IMG/VR virus record: IMGVR_UViG_3300031344_000005 | Coordinates: 1 to 64,000 of that record | Strand: one strand, 5' to 3' | Source of the DNA: a virus | Length of the DNA: 64,000 bases | Position numbers and translations under genes: made by a program | In this document: one piece after another, positions 1 to 7,029 of the stretch | Numbering within the stretch: position 1 is the first letter of the stretch | Layout of the letters: every line of letters starts with the position of its first letter | Notes under the pieces: generated by a model | Seen by the model: the letters and a program-made list of their open reading frames with translations, nothing else | Told to the model about the DNA's origin: nothing | Database searches by the model: none

Positions 1-360
1 ACTTGGACGGGGCGAACTTGGCCAGGGCGAACTTGGCCGGGGCGAACTTGGCCGGGGCGAACTTGGCCGGGGCGAACTTGGACGGGGCGAACTTGGCCAG
101 GGCGAACTTGGCCGGGGCGAACTTGGCCGGGGCGAACTTGGCCGGGGCGAACTTGGACGGGGCGAACTTGGCCAGGGCGTACTTGGCCGGGGCGAACTTG
201 GCCAGGGCGTACTTGGACGGGGCGAACTTGGACGGGGCGTACTTGGCCGGGGCGTACTTGGCCGGGGCGTACTTGGCCGGGGCGAACTTGGACGGGGCGA
301 ACTTGGCCGGGGCGAACTTGGACAGGGCGTACTTGGCCGGGGCGAACTTGGCCAGGGCGA
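1..360 (+). repeat. 15-bp tandem repeat encoding pentapeptide units
   Basis: About 24 head-to-tail copies of a 15-bp unit (consensus acttggccggggcga) fill the left edge. The unit length is a multiple of three, and each copy encodes one A(N/Y)L(A/D)(G/R) pentapeptide. It is therefore a coding repeat rather than a CRISPR or satellite array. Variation is limited to a few bases (gcc/gac, ggg/agg, gaa/gta), which implies recent expansion or homogenisation. Confidence 0.9.
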
Positions 361-434
361 CGATCCACGAGGGCGCTTCGCTGCCAGCCGGATGGGTTCG
401 CGGCGATTCAGGAATCATCACGAGAAAGCCATGA
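3..434 (+). CDS. Pentapeptide-repeat protein, 5' end cut by window edge
   Basis: The frame is open from the window edge, so the true start probably lies upstream. The first 120 or so residues are uninterrupted A(N/Y)LxG/R pentapeptides. This pattern folds as a right-handed quadrilateral beta-helix in the pentapeptide family. A short non-repetitive tail (about 23 residues) follows. Some family members mimic DNA and protect gyrase, but nothing here shows that role. The stop overlaps the next start (ATGA), so the gene heads a run of translationally coupled small genes. The family call is firm; the function is unknown. Confidence 0.8.
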   Translation: MDGANLARANLAGANLAGANLAGANLDGANLARANLAGANLAGANLAGANLDGANLARAYLAGANLARAYLDGANLDGAYLAGAYLAGAYLAGANLDGANLAGANLDRAYLAGANLARATIHEGASLPAGWVRGDSGIITRKP

Positions 435-664
435 GCACCCAACGGACCTATCAACTCAAACACAAGGCGCTTGGTCTTTGCACTCTCTGCCCACGCAGGG
501 CTATCAACAAGTCCCACTGCGCGAAACATCGGGACGCTGCTCTTGCTCTCGCCAGAGCAGCGTTTCGCGCAAAGAACCCGAACGCGAAGACGCGGCAGTG
601 CCATGGGTGTCTTGGTTGGGGGCACAACATTCGGACGTGTACGAAGAAGGGGGCCGTGCGATGA
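431..664 (+). CDS. Small CCHC zinc-knuckle protein
   Basis: This 77-residue basic protein starts at the ATG overlapping the previous stop. Near the C-terminus (residues 57-70) it has a classic zinc knuckle, C-x2-C-x4-H-x4-C (CHGCLGWGHNIRTC). An N-terminal Cys/His cluster (C-x2-C...C-x2-H, residues 17-31) may bind a second metal. Zinc knuckles usually bind single-stranded nucleic acid, so a nucleic-acid-binding role is likely, but the partner is unknown. It is followed by another ATGA overlap. Confidence 0.65.
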   Translation: MSTQRTYQLKHKALGLCTLCPRRAINKSHCAKHRDAALALARAAFRAKNPNAKTRQCHGCLGWGHNIRTCTKKGAVR

Positions 665-1476
665 CGTCTCACGCAAGACACTGCCAAGACCCAGAGTGCG
701 CTAAGCCTGCAACGGCGGAGCGATGGGTAAAAATCGGGGAGCAGGTCAAGGTCAAGGCTGGCCCCGGCGACTGGTCGCCCAAGAGAGGCGTAGTCGTAAG
801 CACCTACGACGTTGGGTTTGTGCCTAAATGCTTCTATGCCTCGGTAAAGGACCTAGGGACCTGGGGGCCATATTACCTCAATGAGCAATTCGGCCTGTGG
901 GACTTCGCCGACGAGCCGACGACGAAATCCACACGTGACGCAACCATTCGGCGTAACACCATCCCAGCCCCGGCGCCCGAACATGCCGATCAGTGCGATG
1001 GTACGGATTGCGACTACGATTACTGTCAGGCGCAAGGGGCGCCCAAGGTGACTGACGGGACGAAGCAGCCGTCCGTGACGTACACCGTGGCAAGCGACGG
1101 CGCCGGCAAGTGCGAGACGAGGATCGACGGCATGACCGAGCGAGAGCGGGGCGCGTGGGAGATGTATTTGGCGGACACCTCGACGAGGAGTGCCGACGAA
1201 CGATGCAGAGAGACGCTGGACGAACTGGCGCGTGTATGGGATAACCATCATGCTGATCTGGTGGGGTGGGCAGAGGCGCAGCGACAGCGCGACGAAGCCA
1301 GCGCCGTGGTCGAGCGTCTGACCAAGGAGCGCGACGAGCTGGCCCGCAAGCTCGAATCAGCTAAGGACGAGGGACGAATGGAGGCGTTTACGGCTGCGTT
1401 GGACAAGTGGAATAACCAAAATTTCAATGGGCGATTCACTGCGGCGTGGCTCCGCGAGAAAGCGGCAGGCAAATGA
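661..1476 (+). CDS. Hypothetical protein with N-terminal Cys motif and C-terminal coiled coil
   Basis: The start is placed at ATG 661, which overlaps the preceding TGA, giving 271 residues. The N-terminus has a C-x4-C motif (CQDPEC) and an SH3-like basic stretch (WVKIGEQVKVKAG). The middle contains an acidic Cys-rich patch, and the last 100 residues are charged and helical (ERLTKERDELARKLE), typical of a coiled coil. I do not recognise the family. The gene sits in the operon-like chain of small genes and shares an ATGA with the next gene. Confidence 0.6.
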   Translation: MTSHARHCQDPECAKPATAERWVKIGEQVKVKAGPGDWSPKRGVVVSTYDVGFVPKCFYASVKDLGTWGPYYLNEQFGLWDFADEPTTKSTRDATIRRNTIPAPAPEHADQCDGTDCDYDYCQAQGAPKVTDGTKQPSVTYTVASDGAGKCETRIDGMTERERGAWEMYLADTSTRSADERCRETLDELARVWDNHHADLVGWAEAQRQRDEASAVVERLTKERDELARKLESAKDEGRMEAFTAALDKWNNQNFNGRFTAAWLREKAAGK

Positions 1477-1967
1477 CCCTTTCAGAAGAACTCCGCGACG
1501 TGCGCGAGAACATCGACCGGGTGTGCAGGGTCGAGGGTGCTTTACGAGTAGCTAATCACGGCAGTGAACGCCGGGAGCTGATGTTCTACGAGCACGAGCG
1601 AGCAACAAATGAACTTCTCGTTCTCCGCGCCCGCGAGCGTGAGTTGATGGCCGGGATGACCGAGCAAGTATCAGTCGAGGCGGCAGCAGACGCGATAGAG
1701 GAAGCCAGCGCCGAAGGCATAGCGCAGGGGCGGCGGGAGCTGGCCGTCAAACTAAGGGGCAGGATCGAAAAGGGAGAATTCAGCGTGGCGAGCTATCTGT
1801 CGGATGCATGTGAAATTTTCGTTCGCGCCGCGAAGGATGTGTGCAGAGATGCTAGGGCCGTGGGCCGGCGAGAACTGGCACGGGAGGCTTTAGCCCGCGG
1901 TGGCGGATCTTCCACCGTTGCGCATGTCTCCATCGTTGAGTTTCTTGCAGCGGAGGCTAACAAGTGA
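1473..1967 (+). CDS. Hypothetical helical protein
   Basis: A 164-residue charged, Ala/Arg/Glu-rich protein starts at the ATG overlapping the upstream TGA. It is predicted to be almost entirely alpha-helical, and the motif QGRRELAVKLRGRIEKGEF resembles a DNA- or protein-binding helix pair. A related GRRxGRxE-type phrase recurs in the small protein at 2502, and both have a CxIF/DAxDLYE-like helical region. The two may therefore be paralogues. The function is unknown. Confidence 0.55.
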   Translation: MTLSEELRDVRENIDRVCRVEGALRVANHGSERRELMFYEHERATNELLVLRARERELMAGMTEQVSVEAAADAIEEASAEGIAQGRRELAVKLRGRIEKGEFSVASYLSDACEIFVRAAKDVCRDARAVGRRELAREALARGGGSSTVAHVSIVEFLAAEANK

Positions 1968-2068
1968 GCCGTTCTCTTCTCCGCGAATTCATCCACGACC
2001 ACGCGGCCGCGCTGCTGTTGTTCGCGCTGGTTATGGTGGCGGCGTGCCCGGTGAGGTGCGCGCCGTGA
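1964..2068 (+). CDS. Tiny membrane or lipoprotein-like peptide
   Basis: GTG 1964 overlaps the upstream TGA and has GGAGG about 8 bases ahead. It opens a 34-residue frame, ending at a TGA that overlaps the next ATG (TGATG). The peptide has a short basic N-terminus, a hydrophobic stretch (AALLLFALVMVAAC) and a lipobox-like VAAC, so it could be a very short lipoprotein or single-span membrane peptide. It sits directly upstream of a wall-degrading-enzyme-like gene, and a spanin or holin-accessory role is possible. Its small size limits certainty. Confidence 0.45.
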   Translation: MSRSLLREFIHDHAAALLLFALVMVAACPVRCAP

Positions 2069-2505
2069 TGGACGTCGCCCTTATGCTCCTCAGCTTGTGC
2101 GGTCCCGGCCATGCCGCTCTGGCGCCACTGGTGGCGCGCGAGGCTGCCAGGTACGAGCCCCACCGGCCCGCCGTCTTGGTGGCAATGGCGAGGGTAGAGT
2201 CGACTTGTGACCCCAGCGCAGAGGACGGTCGCGGTGACTACGGCCTGTTACAGATTCGTGTGGGTACACGGGCGGCTCGCGGCCACACAGCCGAAGAACT
2301 CAAACGGCCACGGCTGAACCTACATCTCGGAGCGGCACACCTTGCGGACAGGCTGCGGCTCTGCAACGGTAATCTGCTGTTTGCGCTGTACGTGTACGCG
2401 GGGCGGAAGAAGTGCAGGGATTACGGCGCGGACAAGTACGGGAGGGACTACGCACGACGTGTGCTGAGGTGGACCGAACAGGCAGAACGGGAGGACGAAT
2501 CGTGA
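2068..2505 (+). CDS. Lytic transglycosylase (SLT-like) protein
   Basis: The start is set at ATG 2068, giving 145 residues. The sequence has the goose-type/SLT lysozyme order: a catalytic-type glutamate in MARVEST (about residue 43), then GDYGLLQI (about 56-63), then a helical NLHLGAAHLADRL, then ALYVYAG. Family members cleave the MurNAc-GlcNAc bond without water. A hydrophobic N-terminus (MDVALMLLSLC) may act as an export signal or anchor. The gene is far from the late lysis genes, so it could act in DNA entry or as a virion-associated muralytic enzyme. Confidence 0.75.
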   Translation: MDVALMLLSLCGPGHAALAPLVAREAARYEPHRPAVLVAMARVESTCDPSAEDGRGDYGLLQIRVGTRAARGHTAEELKRPRLNLHLGAAHLADRLRLCNGNLLFALYVYAGRKKCRDYGADKYGRDYARRVLRWTEQAEREDES

Positions 2506-2687
2506 GCAAAGACGTTCCCATCATGCAGTTGCCTATGGATGAGATGAAAGTGGTCGCAGGGAAGGCTTTTCGTGAGGGGCGCCGTGTTGGCCGCCTAGAA
2601 TTCGCCGAGGAAATCGCGAAGTCTCTCGATGCGCACGACTTGTATGAGGCGGCCAAGTGGGTGCGCGAGAAAGCGGTGGCACCATGA
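2502..2687 (+). CDS. Small hypothetical helical protein
   Basis: GTG 2502 overlaps the transglycosylase TGA and has a GGGAGG ribosome-binding site about 8 bases upstream. The 61-residue product contains FREGRRVGRLEFAEEI and an amphipathic C-terminal helix ending WVREKAV. The same WxREKA ending is seen in the protein ending at 1476, which suggests shared ancestry or a conserved docking tail. There is no known family. The gene is coupled to the next one by ATGA. Confidence 0.55.
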   Translation: MSKDVPIMQLPMDEMKVVAGKAFREGRRVGRLEFAEEIAKSLDAHDLYEAAKWVREKAVAP

Positions 2688-2971
2688 TCGAGTGGGTAAA
2701 ACAGCCAGACACCACGTGCCCGGCCGGGTGGATAGTGAAGGAAGAGCGCGCAATCCTCGGGAGGTTTGCACTGCGCGTGCTCACGGTGGGGCGCGAAGGG
2801 AAGGTGTGGGCTGGAAATTGTCCAGGCGTTTGCATGACAGGCGATTACGACGCCATCGCGAAGGCTAAGGCTGCTTTGCTGAAGTTGGTCCGCAAGGAGC
2901 TGCAAAAAGCGCTGGCCGAGTTGGATGAAACCCCAACGAAAGCGGCGGTGTCCGCGGAAGGGAATCCATGA
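2684..2971 (+). CDS. Small hypothetical protein, dsRBD-like N-terminal half
   Basis: ATG 2684 overlaps the previous stop; the product has 95 residues. The N-terminal half is beta-rich with two conserved-looking cysteines (AGNCPGVCMTG). The C-terminal half is helical (KAKAALLKLVRKELQKAL). This beta-then-helix arrangement is compatible with a small substrate- or RNA-binding module, but I cannot assign one. It belongs to the same overlapping gene chain. Confidence 0.5.
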   Translation: MIEWVKQPDTTCPAGWIVKEERAILGRFALRVLTVGREGKVWAGNCPGVCMTGDYDAIAKAKAALLKLVRKELQKALAELDETPTKAAVSAEGNP

Positions 2972-3165
2972 CCGACTACGAACGAAAACGTCGCGATGAG
3001 TGCATCAAGCTTCGCGCGTCTGAACAGAGGCTCAAGGAGATGGTGCGCGGGCTGATCCATCAGCGCGACTGTGCCTTGCGGGAACGAGATGCCGCCGTGA
3101 TTCGCGAGGTCACGTGGGCGCTTGCTCACGCGCAGCTTTGCGAGGGGCTGGGAAAGAAGTCGTGA
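2968..3165 (+). CDS. Small hypothetical coiled-coil protein
   Basis: A 65-residue Arg/Glu-rich helical protein starts at the ATG overlapping the previous TGA. The whole chain (RKRRDECIKLRASEQRLKE...) has coiled-coil character. It is the last gene of the left overlapping series. Beyond it come about 230 bases without a convincing gene, which include the promoter at 3357-3389. An open frame from GTG 3162 to 3440 crosses that promoter, but its composition is not protein-like. Confidence 0.5.
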   Translation: MTDYERKRRDECIKLRASEQRLKEMVRGLIHQRDCALRERDAAVIREVTWALAHAQLCEGLGKKS

Positions 3166-3356
3166 GCCTTGCCATGAACCCAGCCATCATCGCCCAACGT
3201 CTGGGTTCACACCACGGGGATGACCCGACCGGATCTCTACGGGCGCGCGTGAAGACCGGATCGCACGTTTTCAAAAGCCTGTCAATACGCTGTGCGAACC
3301 GTGTGAGACCACACCGGAAACGTCGCGCGTTAGAAGTCCATTACGTGAGCGGGCTC

Positions 3357-3389
3357 TTGACAGTTGTGATGGGTTGTGTAATTTATAAA
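3357..3389 (+). promoter_or_regulatory. Sigma70-like promoter for XRE regulator
   Basis: A perfect TTGACA -35 box lies at 3357-3362. It is followed by an unusually AT-rich stretch (TAATTTATAAAC) containing TAATTT 16 bases downstream and TATAAA slightly further on. The AT-richness stands out in this GC-rich window. Transcription would begin roughly 5-10 bases before the TTG start at 3400, giving a very short leader with no Shine-Dalgarno sequence. Confidence 0.6.
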
Positions 3390-3399
3390 CAGACCCGTC

Positions 3400-3615
3400 T
3401 TGAAATGCTTTCGACTTCTGCGGCTCATTCTCGGCATTAGCCAGGAGACCGTGGCCAAGGAGCTGGGCATCACCACTATGGCGCTGAACAACTACGAAGC
3501 GGGCCGGCGGTTCCCGAGCCGCTACTTGTGCAAGAAAATGGACGATGGGTTGATCGAGTTGATTGACCGGCGGGCTCTCGCTGCACTCGCGGAGCGGCGC
3601 AGTGGGAAGGCGTGA
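3400..3615 (+). CDS. XRE-family helix-turn-helix regulator
   Basis: This 71-residue protein consists almost entirely of a Cro/C1-type HTH. LRLILGISQETVAKELGIT forms the first helices and TTMALNNYEAGRRFPS the recognition part (the NYExGRRxPS signature). The only usable in-frame start is TTG 3400, close behind a strong promoter. It is the most repressor-like protein in the window and could act on the palindromes at 5427-5550, but that link is inference. Its TGA is followed within 5 bases by the next gene's GTG. Confidence 0.75.
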   Translation: MKCFRLLRLILGISQETVAKELGITTMALNNYEAGRRFPSRYLCKKMDDGLIELIDRRALAALAERRSGKA

Positions 3616-3619
3616 GGCC

Positions 3620-4378
3620 GTGGCTACATTGGTCACGCGAGCCCAGCGGTCGAGAAGGAAGGGTGCGCCGGACTGCCTGCGCGACTCCAAGACACAGGCT
3701 ATCGCGGATGAGGCGGCCGAGCGGGCGGTAGCGGCCCCGCCGCCGTTGCCCCCCGAAGACGAGCCGGAGGGCGCGACCCTCACACTGGAGCAGGAGCGCG
3801 CGAAGGCGAAGCGCGAGGAAATCGAGAAAGACCCTGGGGTCATGGGCCGGCCATCCGTGCGGCTGTTCCGCATGGTGATGGCGACCGAGTCGCTCAAGGA
3901 CATCTTTGGCAATCCGCTAAAGGACAAGAATGGCCAAGTCTCGACGATGGTGATGGAGGACCAGGTCACCTACGCGGCAGTCGCGGCGGCCGTGAACCCG
4001 GCGCACCCGAAGCAGTTCGAGTTCGCGCAGATGATTTTTCAGTACCTACGCGACAAGCCACGCGAGTCCATCGCGTTGACGGGCGAGAACGGCGGGCCCA
4101 TTCGGTCGGTGGTCGAAGCCGAGTCGCTGACCCCCGAAGAGATGGCGGCGCGATTCGTACGGGCGGCCCGCATCGCCCAGGAGATCATGGCGGCCGAGGC
4201 GGCGCCGCCGAAGGCCATCGAGGCGGTGGAAGTCGGCGCGCAGCCCGCGGTGGCCGTTGTGCCGCAGCCCGGGCAAGTCGCGATCGAGGCCATGCCGGCG
4301 CCCGTGCTGTCCAGTGTTCCGATGCCAGCGGTGCAGCACCCGGCGTTCGTCCAGACGGGCGCGATTCCGAGGAAGTAG
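3620..4378 (+). CDS. Possible terminase small subunit
   Basis: A 252-residue protein using GTG 3620, just after the XRE gene. The N-terminus is basic, followed by an acidic Pro-rich linker. The centre (residues about 70-175) is helical and ends in IALTGENGGPI, a phrase like the C-terminal ends of phage small terminases and other packaging HTH proteins. The rest is a low-complexity Ala/Pro/Val tail. It lies upstream of the large terminase but is separated by about 4 kb of other genes. The assignment is tentative; it could be an unrelated DNA-binding protein. Confidence 0.4.
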   Translation: MATLVTRAQRSRRKGAPDCLRDSKTQAIADEAAERAVAAPPPLPPEDEPEGATLTLEQERAKAKREEIEKDPGVMGRPSVRLFRMVMATESLKDIFGNPLKDKNGQVSTMVMEDQVTYAAVAAAVNPAHPKQFEFAQMIFQYLRDKPRESIALTGENGGPIRSVVEAESLTPEEMAARFVRAARIAQEIMAAEAAPPKAIEAVEVGAQPAVAVVPQPGQVAIEAMPAPVLSSVPMPAVQHPAFVQTGAIPRK

Positions 4379-4393
4379 CGTCGGCGCTTGTCC

Positions 4394-4579
4394 TCACGCT
4401 GGCTGCGTCTTTGGCGGTTCGGGCGGCTCGTGTGGCGTGAAGTGAAACACGGCCATCCCGCGCGGTCCCACGTGGACGACGTACAGCAGCAGGCCCGGCC
4501 ACGTGACTTCGGCCCAGGGGCCGGCCGACCAGGCGGTCATGGCGGCGAGGTCGTGCGGTGGTTTTAGTTTGCCTCGCAT
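4394..4579 (-). CDS. Small hypothetical protein
   Basis: A 61-residue protein on the minus strand whose ATG lies 16 bases inside the end of the upstream gene. It is Trp/Pro-rich with a hydrophobic centre (WPGLLLYVVHVGP) and a Pro-rich tail. No family is recognised. It is the last of three small overlapping leftward genes. Confidence 0.45.
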   Translation of the reverse strand: MRGKLKPPHDLAAMTAWSAGPWAEVTWPGLLLYVVHVGPRGMAVFHFTPHEPPEPPKTQPA

Positions 4580-4770
4580 GTCGGCACTGCCTCCCGCGCG
4601 ACATACCAGCAGCGGTCACGCGCTCGCTTGAACACGCGCCAGCCTGGCCCCATGGATGCGGCTTTGCGTTCGGCCTGAGTTGCGTTGGCGTAGCTAAGAG
4701 GCCAATCGTCGCCGTCTTTGGCGAGCACCATTTGCCCACAGCGCAGGCGGTACATGGAAACGACGGTCAC
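4564..4770 (-). CDS. Small hypothetical protein
   Basis: GTG 4770 overlaps the TGA of the gene upstream on the minus strand (GTGA). The 68-residue product has the phrase WPLSYANATQAERKAASM, followed by a WRVFKRARDRCWYVA strand. This is a compact alpha/beta layout typical of small phage proteins that read as 'query, tag, display' modules. The function is unknown. The coupling to both neighbours supports it as a real gene. Confidence 0.55.
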   Translation of the reverse strand: MTVVSMYRLRCGQMVLAKDGDDWPLSYANATQAERKAASMGPGWRVFKRARDRCWYVAREAVPTCEAN

Positions 4771-5006
4771 GCGCGCACCTCCTCGAACGTGGCGTCTTCG
4801 CATTCCGCCTGCGCCAGTAGGATTCTGGCTCCTGCCATGGCGAGGTATCGCATGGATTCATGGAGCGGATTCGCGATTTCATCGACGCGGCGATCCTGGT
4901 AGACCGCTCCGACGCGCTTCAGTAGCTTTTCGAGTACGCGAAAAATGGCCTTCAATTCGGCCGCCTGCTCCCTGGTCTGCTTTTCTGCTGCGCTTGCGTT
5001 ATTCAT
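4767..5006 (-). CDS. Small hypothetical helical protein
   Basis: The start is set at ATG 5006, because AAAGGA lies at good spacing from it. An in-frame ATG two codons earlier sits too close to that site. The product is 79 residues, helical and amphipathic (KAIFRVLEKLLKRVGAVY), resembling small phage accessory proteins. It is the first gene of the leftward trio 4394-5006. About 150 bases upstream carry no convincing gene. Confidence 0.5.
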   Translation of the reverse strand: MNNASAAEKQTREQAAELKAIFRVLEKLLKRVGAVYQDRRVDEIANPLHESMRYLAMAGARILLAQAECEDATFEEVRA

Positions 5007-5156
5007 GGTCATTTCCTTTGCAGGTTCGGTGCCAGCTACCCGACAACTTCGGCCATCGTCAGGCCCGGACAGGACCGCGTCTCATGCGTAAGCTTGTATC
5101 CCTGCTGAGTCAGCAGTGCAGCGGCTAGGCTGGCAGTCTCAGCGACAACTGCGTGC

Positions 5157-5357
5157 CTACTTCGTCGGCCGGAATCCCTTGCATTCGCGCTGCACTCCCT
5201 CGATCATGTCGTCCACAATGTGCGGCGCCTCTGCGGTGTGCTGCCCGAGCGTGAGCCCGCAGCGCGCGCAAACGCGGTCCCACTGCCCGTCATAGCTATA
5301 GCGGCCCGAGCTGCGTTCCCTGGTTTGCGTCTGCCGTCCCGTCGTCGAAGTTGCCAT
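5157..5357 (-). CDS. Small zinc-ribbon-like protein
   Basis: A 66-residue product from ATG 5357. It has a C-x2-C pair (VCARCG), a histidine (QHT) and a distal cysteine (QRECKGF), the pattern of a one-metal zinc ribbon widespread in phage and mobile-element proteins (CARCGL...H...C). It faces the control region at 5427-5550 and is divergent from the gene at 5632. A TATAGT box lies immediately before the start. The role is unknown. Confidence 0.55.
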   Translation of the reverse strand: MATSTTGRQTQTRERSSGRYSYDGQWDRVCARCGLTLGQHTAEAPHIVDDMIEGVQRECKGFRPTK

Positions 5358-5426
5358 GACTATAGCTAAAGCAACGCGCGTGCCAGGCGGACGACCACGC
5401 GGCCAAAGGTCATGACGCAGGCCAGT

Positions 5427-5550
5427 CTCAGGAATCTGAGGCGGTTTCTGGCTACACCGCGCAATGAAATCGAGAAAGGCTAACACTTGCGCGCAGTTAG
5501 CAGTCTCAGAAATCTGAGGATGAGCAACGCGCTAACCTCAGAAATCTGAG
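5427..5550. promoter_or_regulatory. Three-copy 14-bp palindromic operator candidate
   Basis: The perfect-dyad element CTCAGAAATCTGAG occurs at 5505-5518 and 5537-5550, with a one-base variant (CTCAGGAATCTGAG) at 5427-5440. Each has arms CTCAG/CTGAG around four bases. All three lie between the leftward gene 5157-5357 and the rightward gene at 5632, where a repressor would sit. I noticed no other copies in the window. Confidence 0.65.
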
Positions 5551-5631
5551 AGTGGACGGTGCGGCAATTGGCGCCAGTCCACGGCCAAGCGGCGCGCATG
5601 GCCTGGCATGGCGCCTGCAATAGGTCCAGGT

Positions 5632-5949
5632 ATGTCAAATCAAATCGCCCAGACCATTGCAGACCAGATCGGACGCCGCGCCATGGTGATGATCGGCGCC
5701 AAGGACCTGCTTGCCGGTGACAACTACCTCAGCATGCACGTCGGACGCGGCCCGCGCGGCGCTACGCACGTGCGCGTGGTTCTGGAGCCCGACGACACGT
5801 ACACGGTTGAAAGCATCGCCTGCCGGCACGTGCGGCACAACGGTATCCCCGAGCTAACCCGCAAGGTCATCGCCAGCACCTCGGACATCTACGCCGAGCA
5901 ACTGTGCCAGGCGATTGAAACCGTGACCGGACTCTACACCAGCCTGTAG
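5632..5949 (+). CDS. Mobile-element-associated protein of unknown function
   Basis: A 105-residue protein from ATG 5632. It matches my memory of a family common in phages and mobile islands: an N-terminal helix, then MIGAKDLLAGDN, then HVRVVLEPDDTYTVE, and the ending YAEQLCQAIETVTGLYTSL. Such genes usually sit next to a gene like the one at 5977, as here. No biochemical role is known to me. The start follows the palindrome cluster, so the gene is probably controlled by it. Confidence 0.6.
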   Translation: MSNQIAQTIADQIGRRAMVMIGAKDLLAGDNYLSMHVGRGPRGATHVRVVLEPDDTYTVESIACRHVRHNGIPELTRKVIASTSDIYAEQLCQAIETVTGLYTSL

Positions 5950-5976
5950 GCACGCAACCTGCAAGGACTTAGGATC

Positions 5977-6489
5977 ATGACCACCACATTCAACCCCGGA
6001 CAGACCTACAGCGCCAGCATGATCTGTGACCACAATTGCATTGTGTCAATTACGGTTGCGAAACGCACTGCGAAATTTCTGACCACGACCGACGGCAAGC
6101 GCCTCGGCATTTCGGTCTATGACGACGCTGAGCAGATCTACCCTGACGGACACTACAGCATGTGTACGGTCATCAGCGCTACCGCGCCGGCGGTTATCCT
6201 GACTGACTGGCAGCGTGCCGCTCAGCGCAAGACCGAAGTCGAGGCAGCCAAGGCAAGCGCGCCAGTGGTCACGCCGTCAATCACGCCAGCGCTTCGCCTT
6301 GCGGTTGAGGCTGGCTTTGTGAGCCGGTGCTCAATCGTCCCTGTCAAGTGCTCGTGTGGTCACACCATGCTGCGCCTTATGCGCGATACCACGCGGACCA
6401 CGTCAAGCTGTCCCTGCGAAGTGTGCCGCGGCGACCTGACCCAAGCCGACGCCGACGCGCATAACCTGGAGGTGCTGAGGCACGGCTGA
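5977..6489 (+). CDS. Partner mobile-element-associated protein of unknown function
   Basis: A 170-residue protein. Its N-terminal half has the layout typical of the partner of the preceding family: GQTYSASMICDHNCIVSITVAKRTAK, later DAEQIYPDGHYSMCTVISA, with conserved Cys residues. The C-terminal region holds a separate Cys cluster (CSCGH...CPCEVC) that looks like a zinc ribbon. That C-terminal extension is longer than I remember for the family. The pairing with 5632 supports a two-gene unit. Confidence 0.6.
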   Translation: MTTTFNPGQTYSASMICDHNCIVSITVAKRTAKFLTTTDGKRLGISVYDDAEQIYPDGHYSMCTVISATAPAVILTDWQRAAQRKTEVEAAKASAPVVTPSITPALRLAVEAGFVSRCSIVPVKCSCGHTMLRLMRDTTRTTSSCPCEVCRGDLTQADADAHNLEVLRHG

Positions 6490-6552
6490 CCCCTGCCACG
6501 CCGGCAGAGTGAGACGGATTAGGCACAAGACGTGCGATGGAATAGGAAGCAA

Positions 6553-7029
6553 ATGGAAACAACAATCCGACAGTTTGGCCGACCGTGGATGGCTGTAACC
6601 ATGAAGTGCCTAAGCGTGCGGCAGCCGTGGGCCTGGGCCATCATCCACGCGGGCAAGGATGTGGAAAATCGCACATGGGCGACTAGCTATCGCGGGTTGC
6701 TGGCGATTCACGCCGGCAAGGGCTGCACGCGCGCCGAATATGACGCCGCCGCCGTCGAGATAGAGCGGATCACTGGCAGGCGTCCGCCGCCGCTGTCCGA
6801 GTTGCCGCGCGGTTGTGTGGTCGGCATGGTGGAGATGAACGACTGCGTAACCAGCGGAGAGACCGAAAACGACTGGGCACAGGACGGCTACTGCTGGTGG
6901 ATGCTCACCAATGCGCGGGCGTGCAACCCCGCAGTCACGCGTGGTCATCTAGGGCTGTTTGAGGTAACCACGGAGCTTCTCTTCCCCAACGTAGCGGTCA
7001 TCGCGGGCGCAGCCGAGACTTTCGGCTAG
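6553..7029 (+). CDS. ASCH-domain protein
   Basis: The sequence carries the ASCH signature SVRQPWAWAII (residues 21-31), KDVENRTW (35-42) and YRGLLAIHAGK (46-56), followed by GCVVGMVEM. ASCH proteins have a PUA-like RNA- or nucleotide-binding fold, and some have nuclease or amidohydrolase activity. Start choice: ATG 6553 has AGGAAG upstream, while ATG 6601 is closer to the domain but lacks a ribosome-binding site. The 3' end overlaps the convergent gene at 6949 by 81 bases. Confidence 0.7.
   Translation: METTIRQFGRPWMAVTMKCLSVRQPWAWAIIHAGKDVENRTWATSYRGLLAIHAGKGCTRAEYDAAAVEIERITGRRPPPLSELPRGCVVGMVEMNDCVTSGETENDWAQDGYCWWMLTNARACNPAVTRGHLGLFEVTTELLFPNVAVIAGAAETFG

Noticed and set aside
3162-3440. 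A 92-residue frame from GTG 3162 with a GTGA overlap.
   Set aside because: It crosses the AT-rich promoter at 3357-3389 and overlaps the XRE gene. Its sequence is rich in His/Arg and not protein-like.
5013-5156. An open minus-strand frame between two small leftward genes.
   Set aside because: It has no ATG, GTG or TTG start in a useful place.
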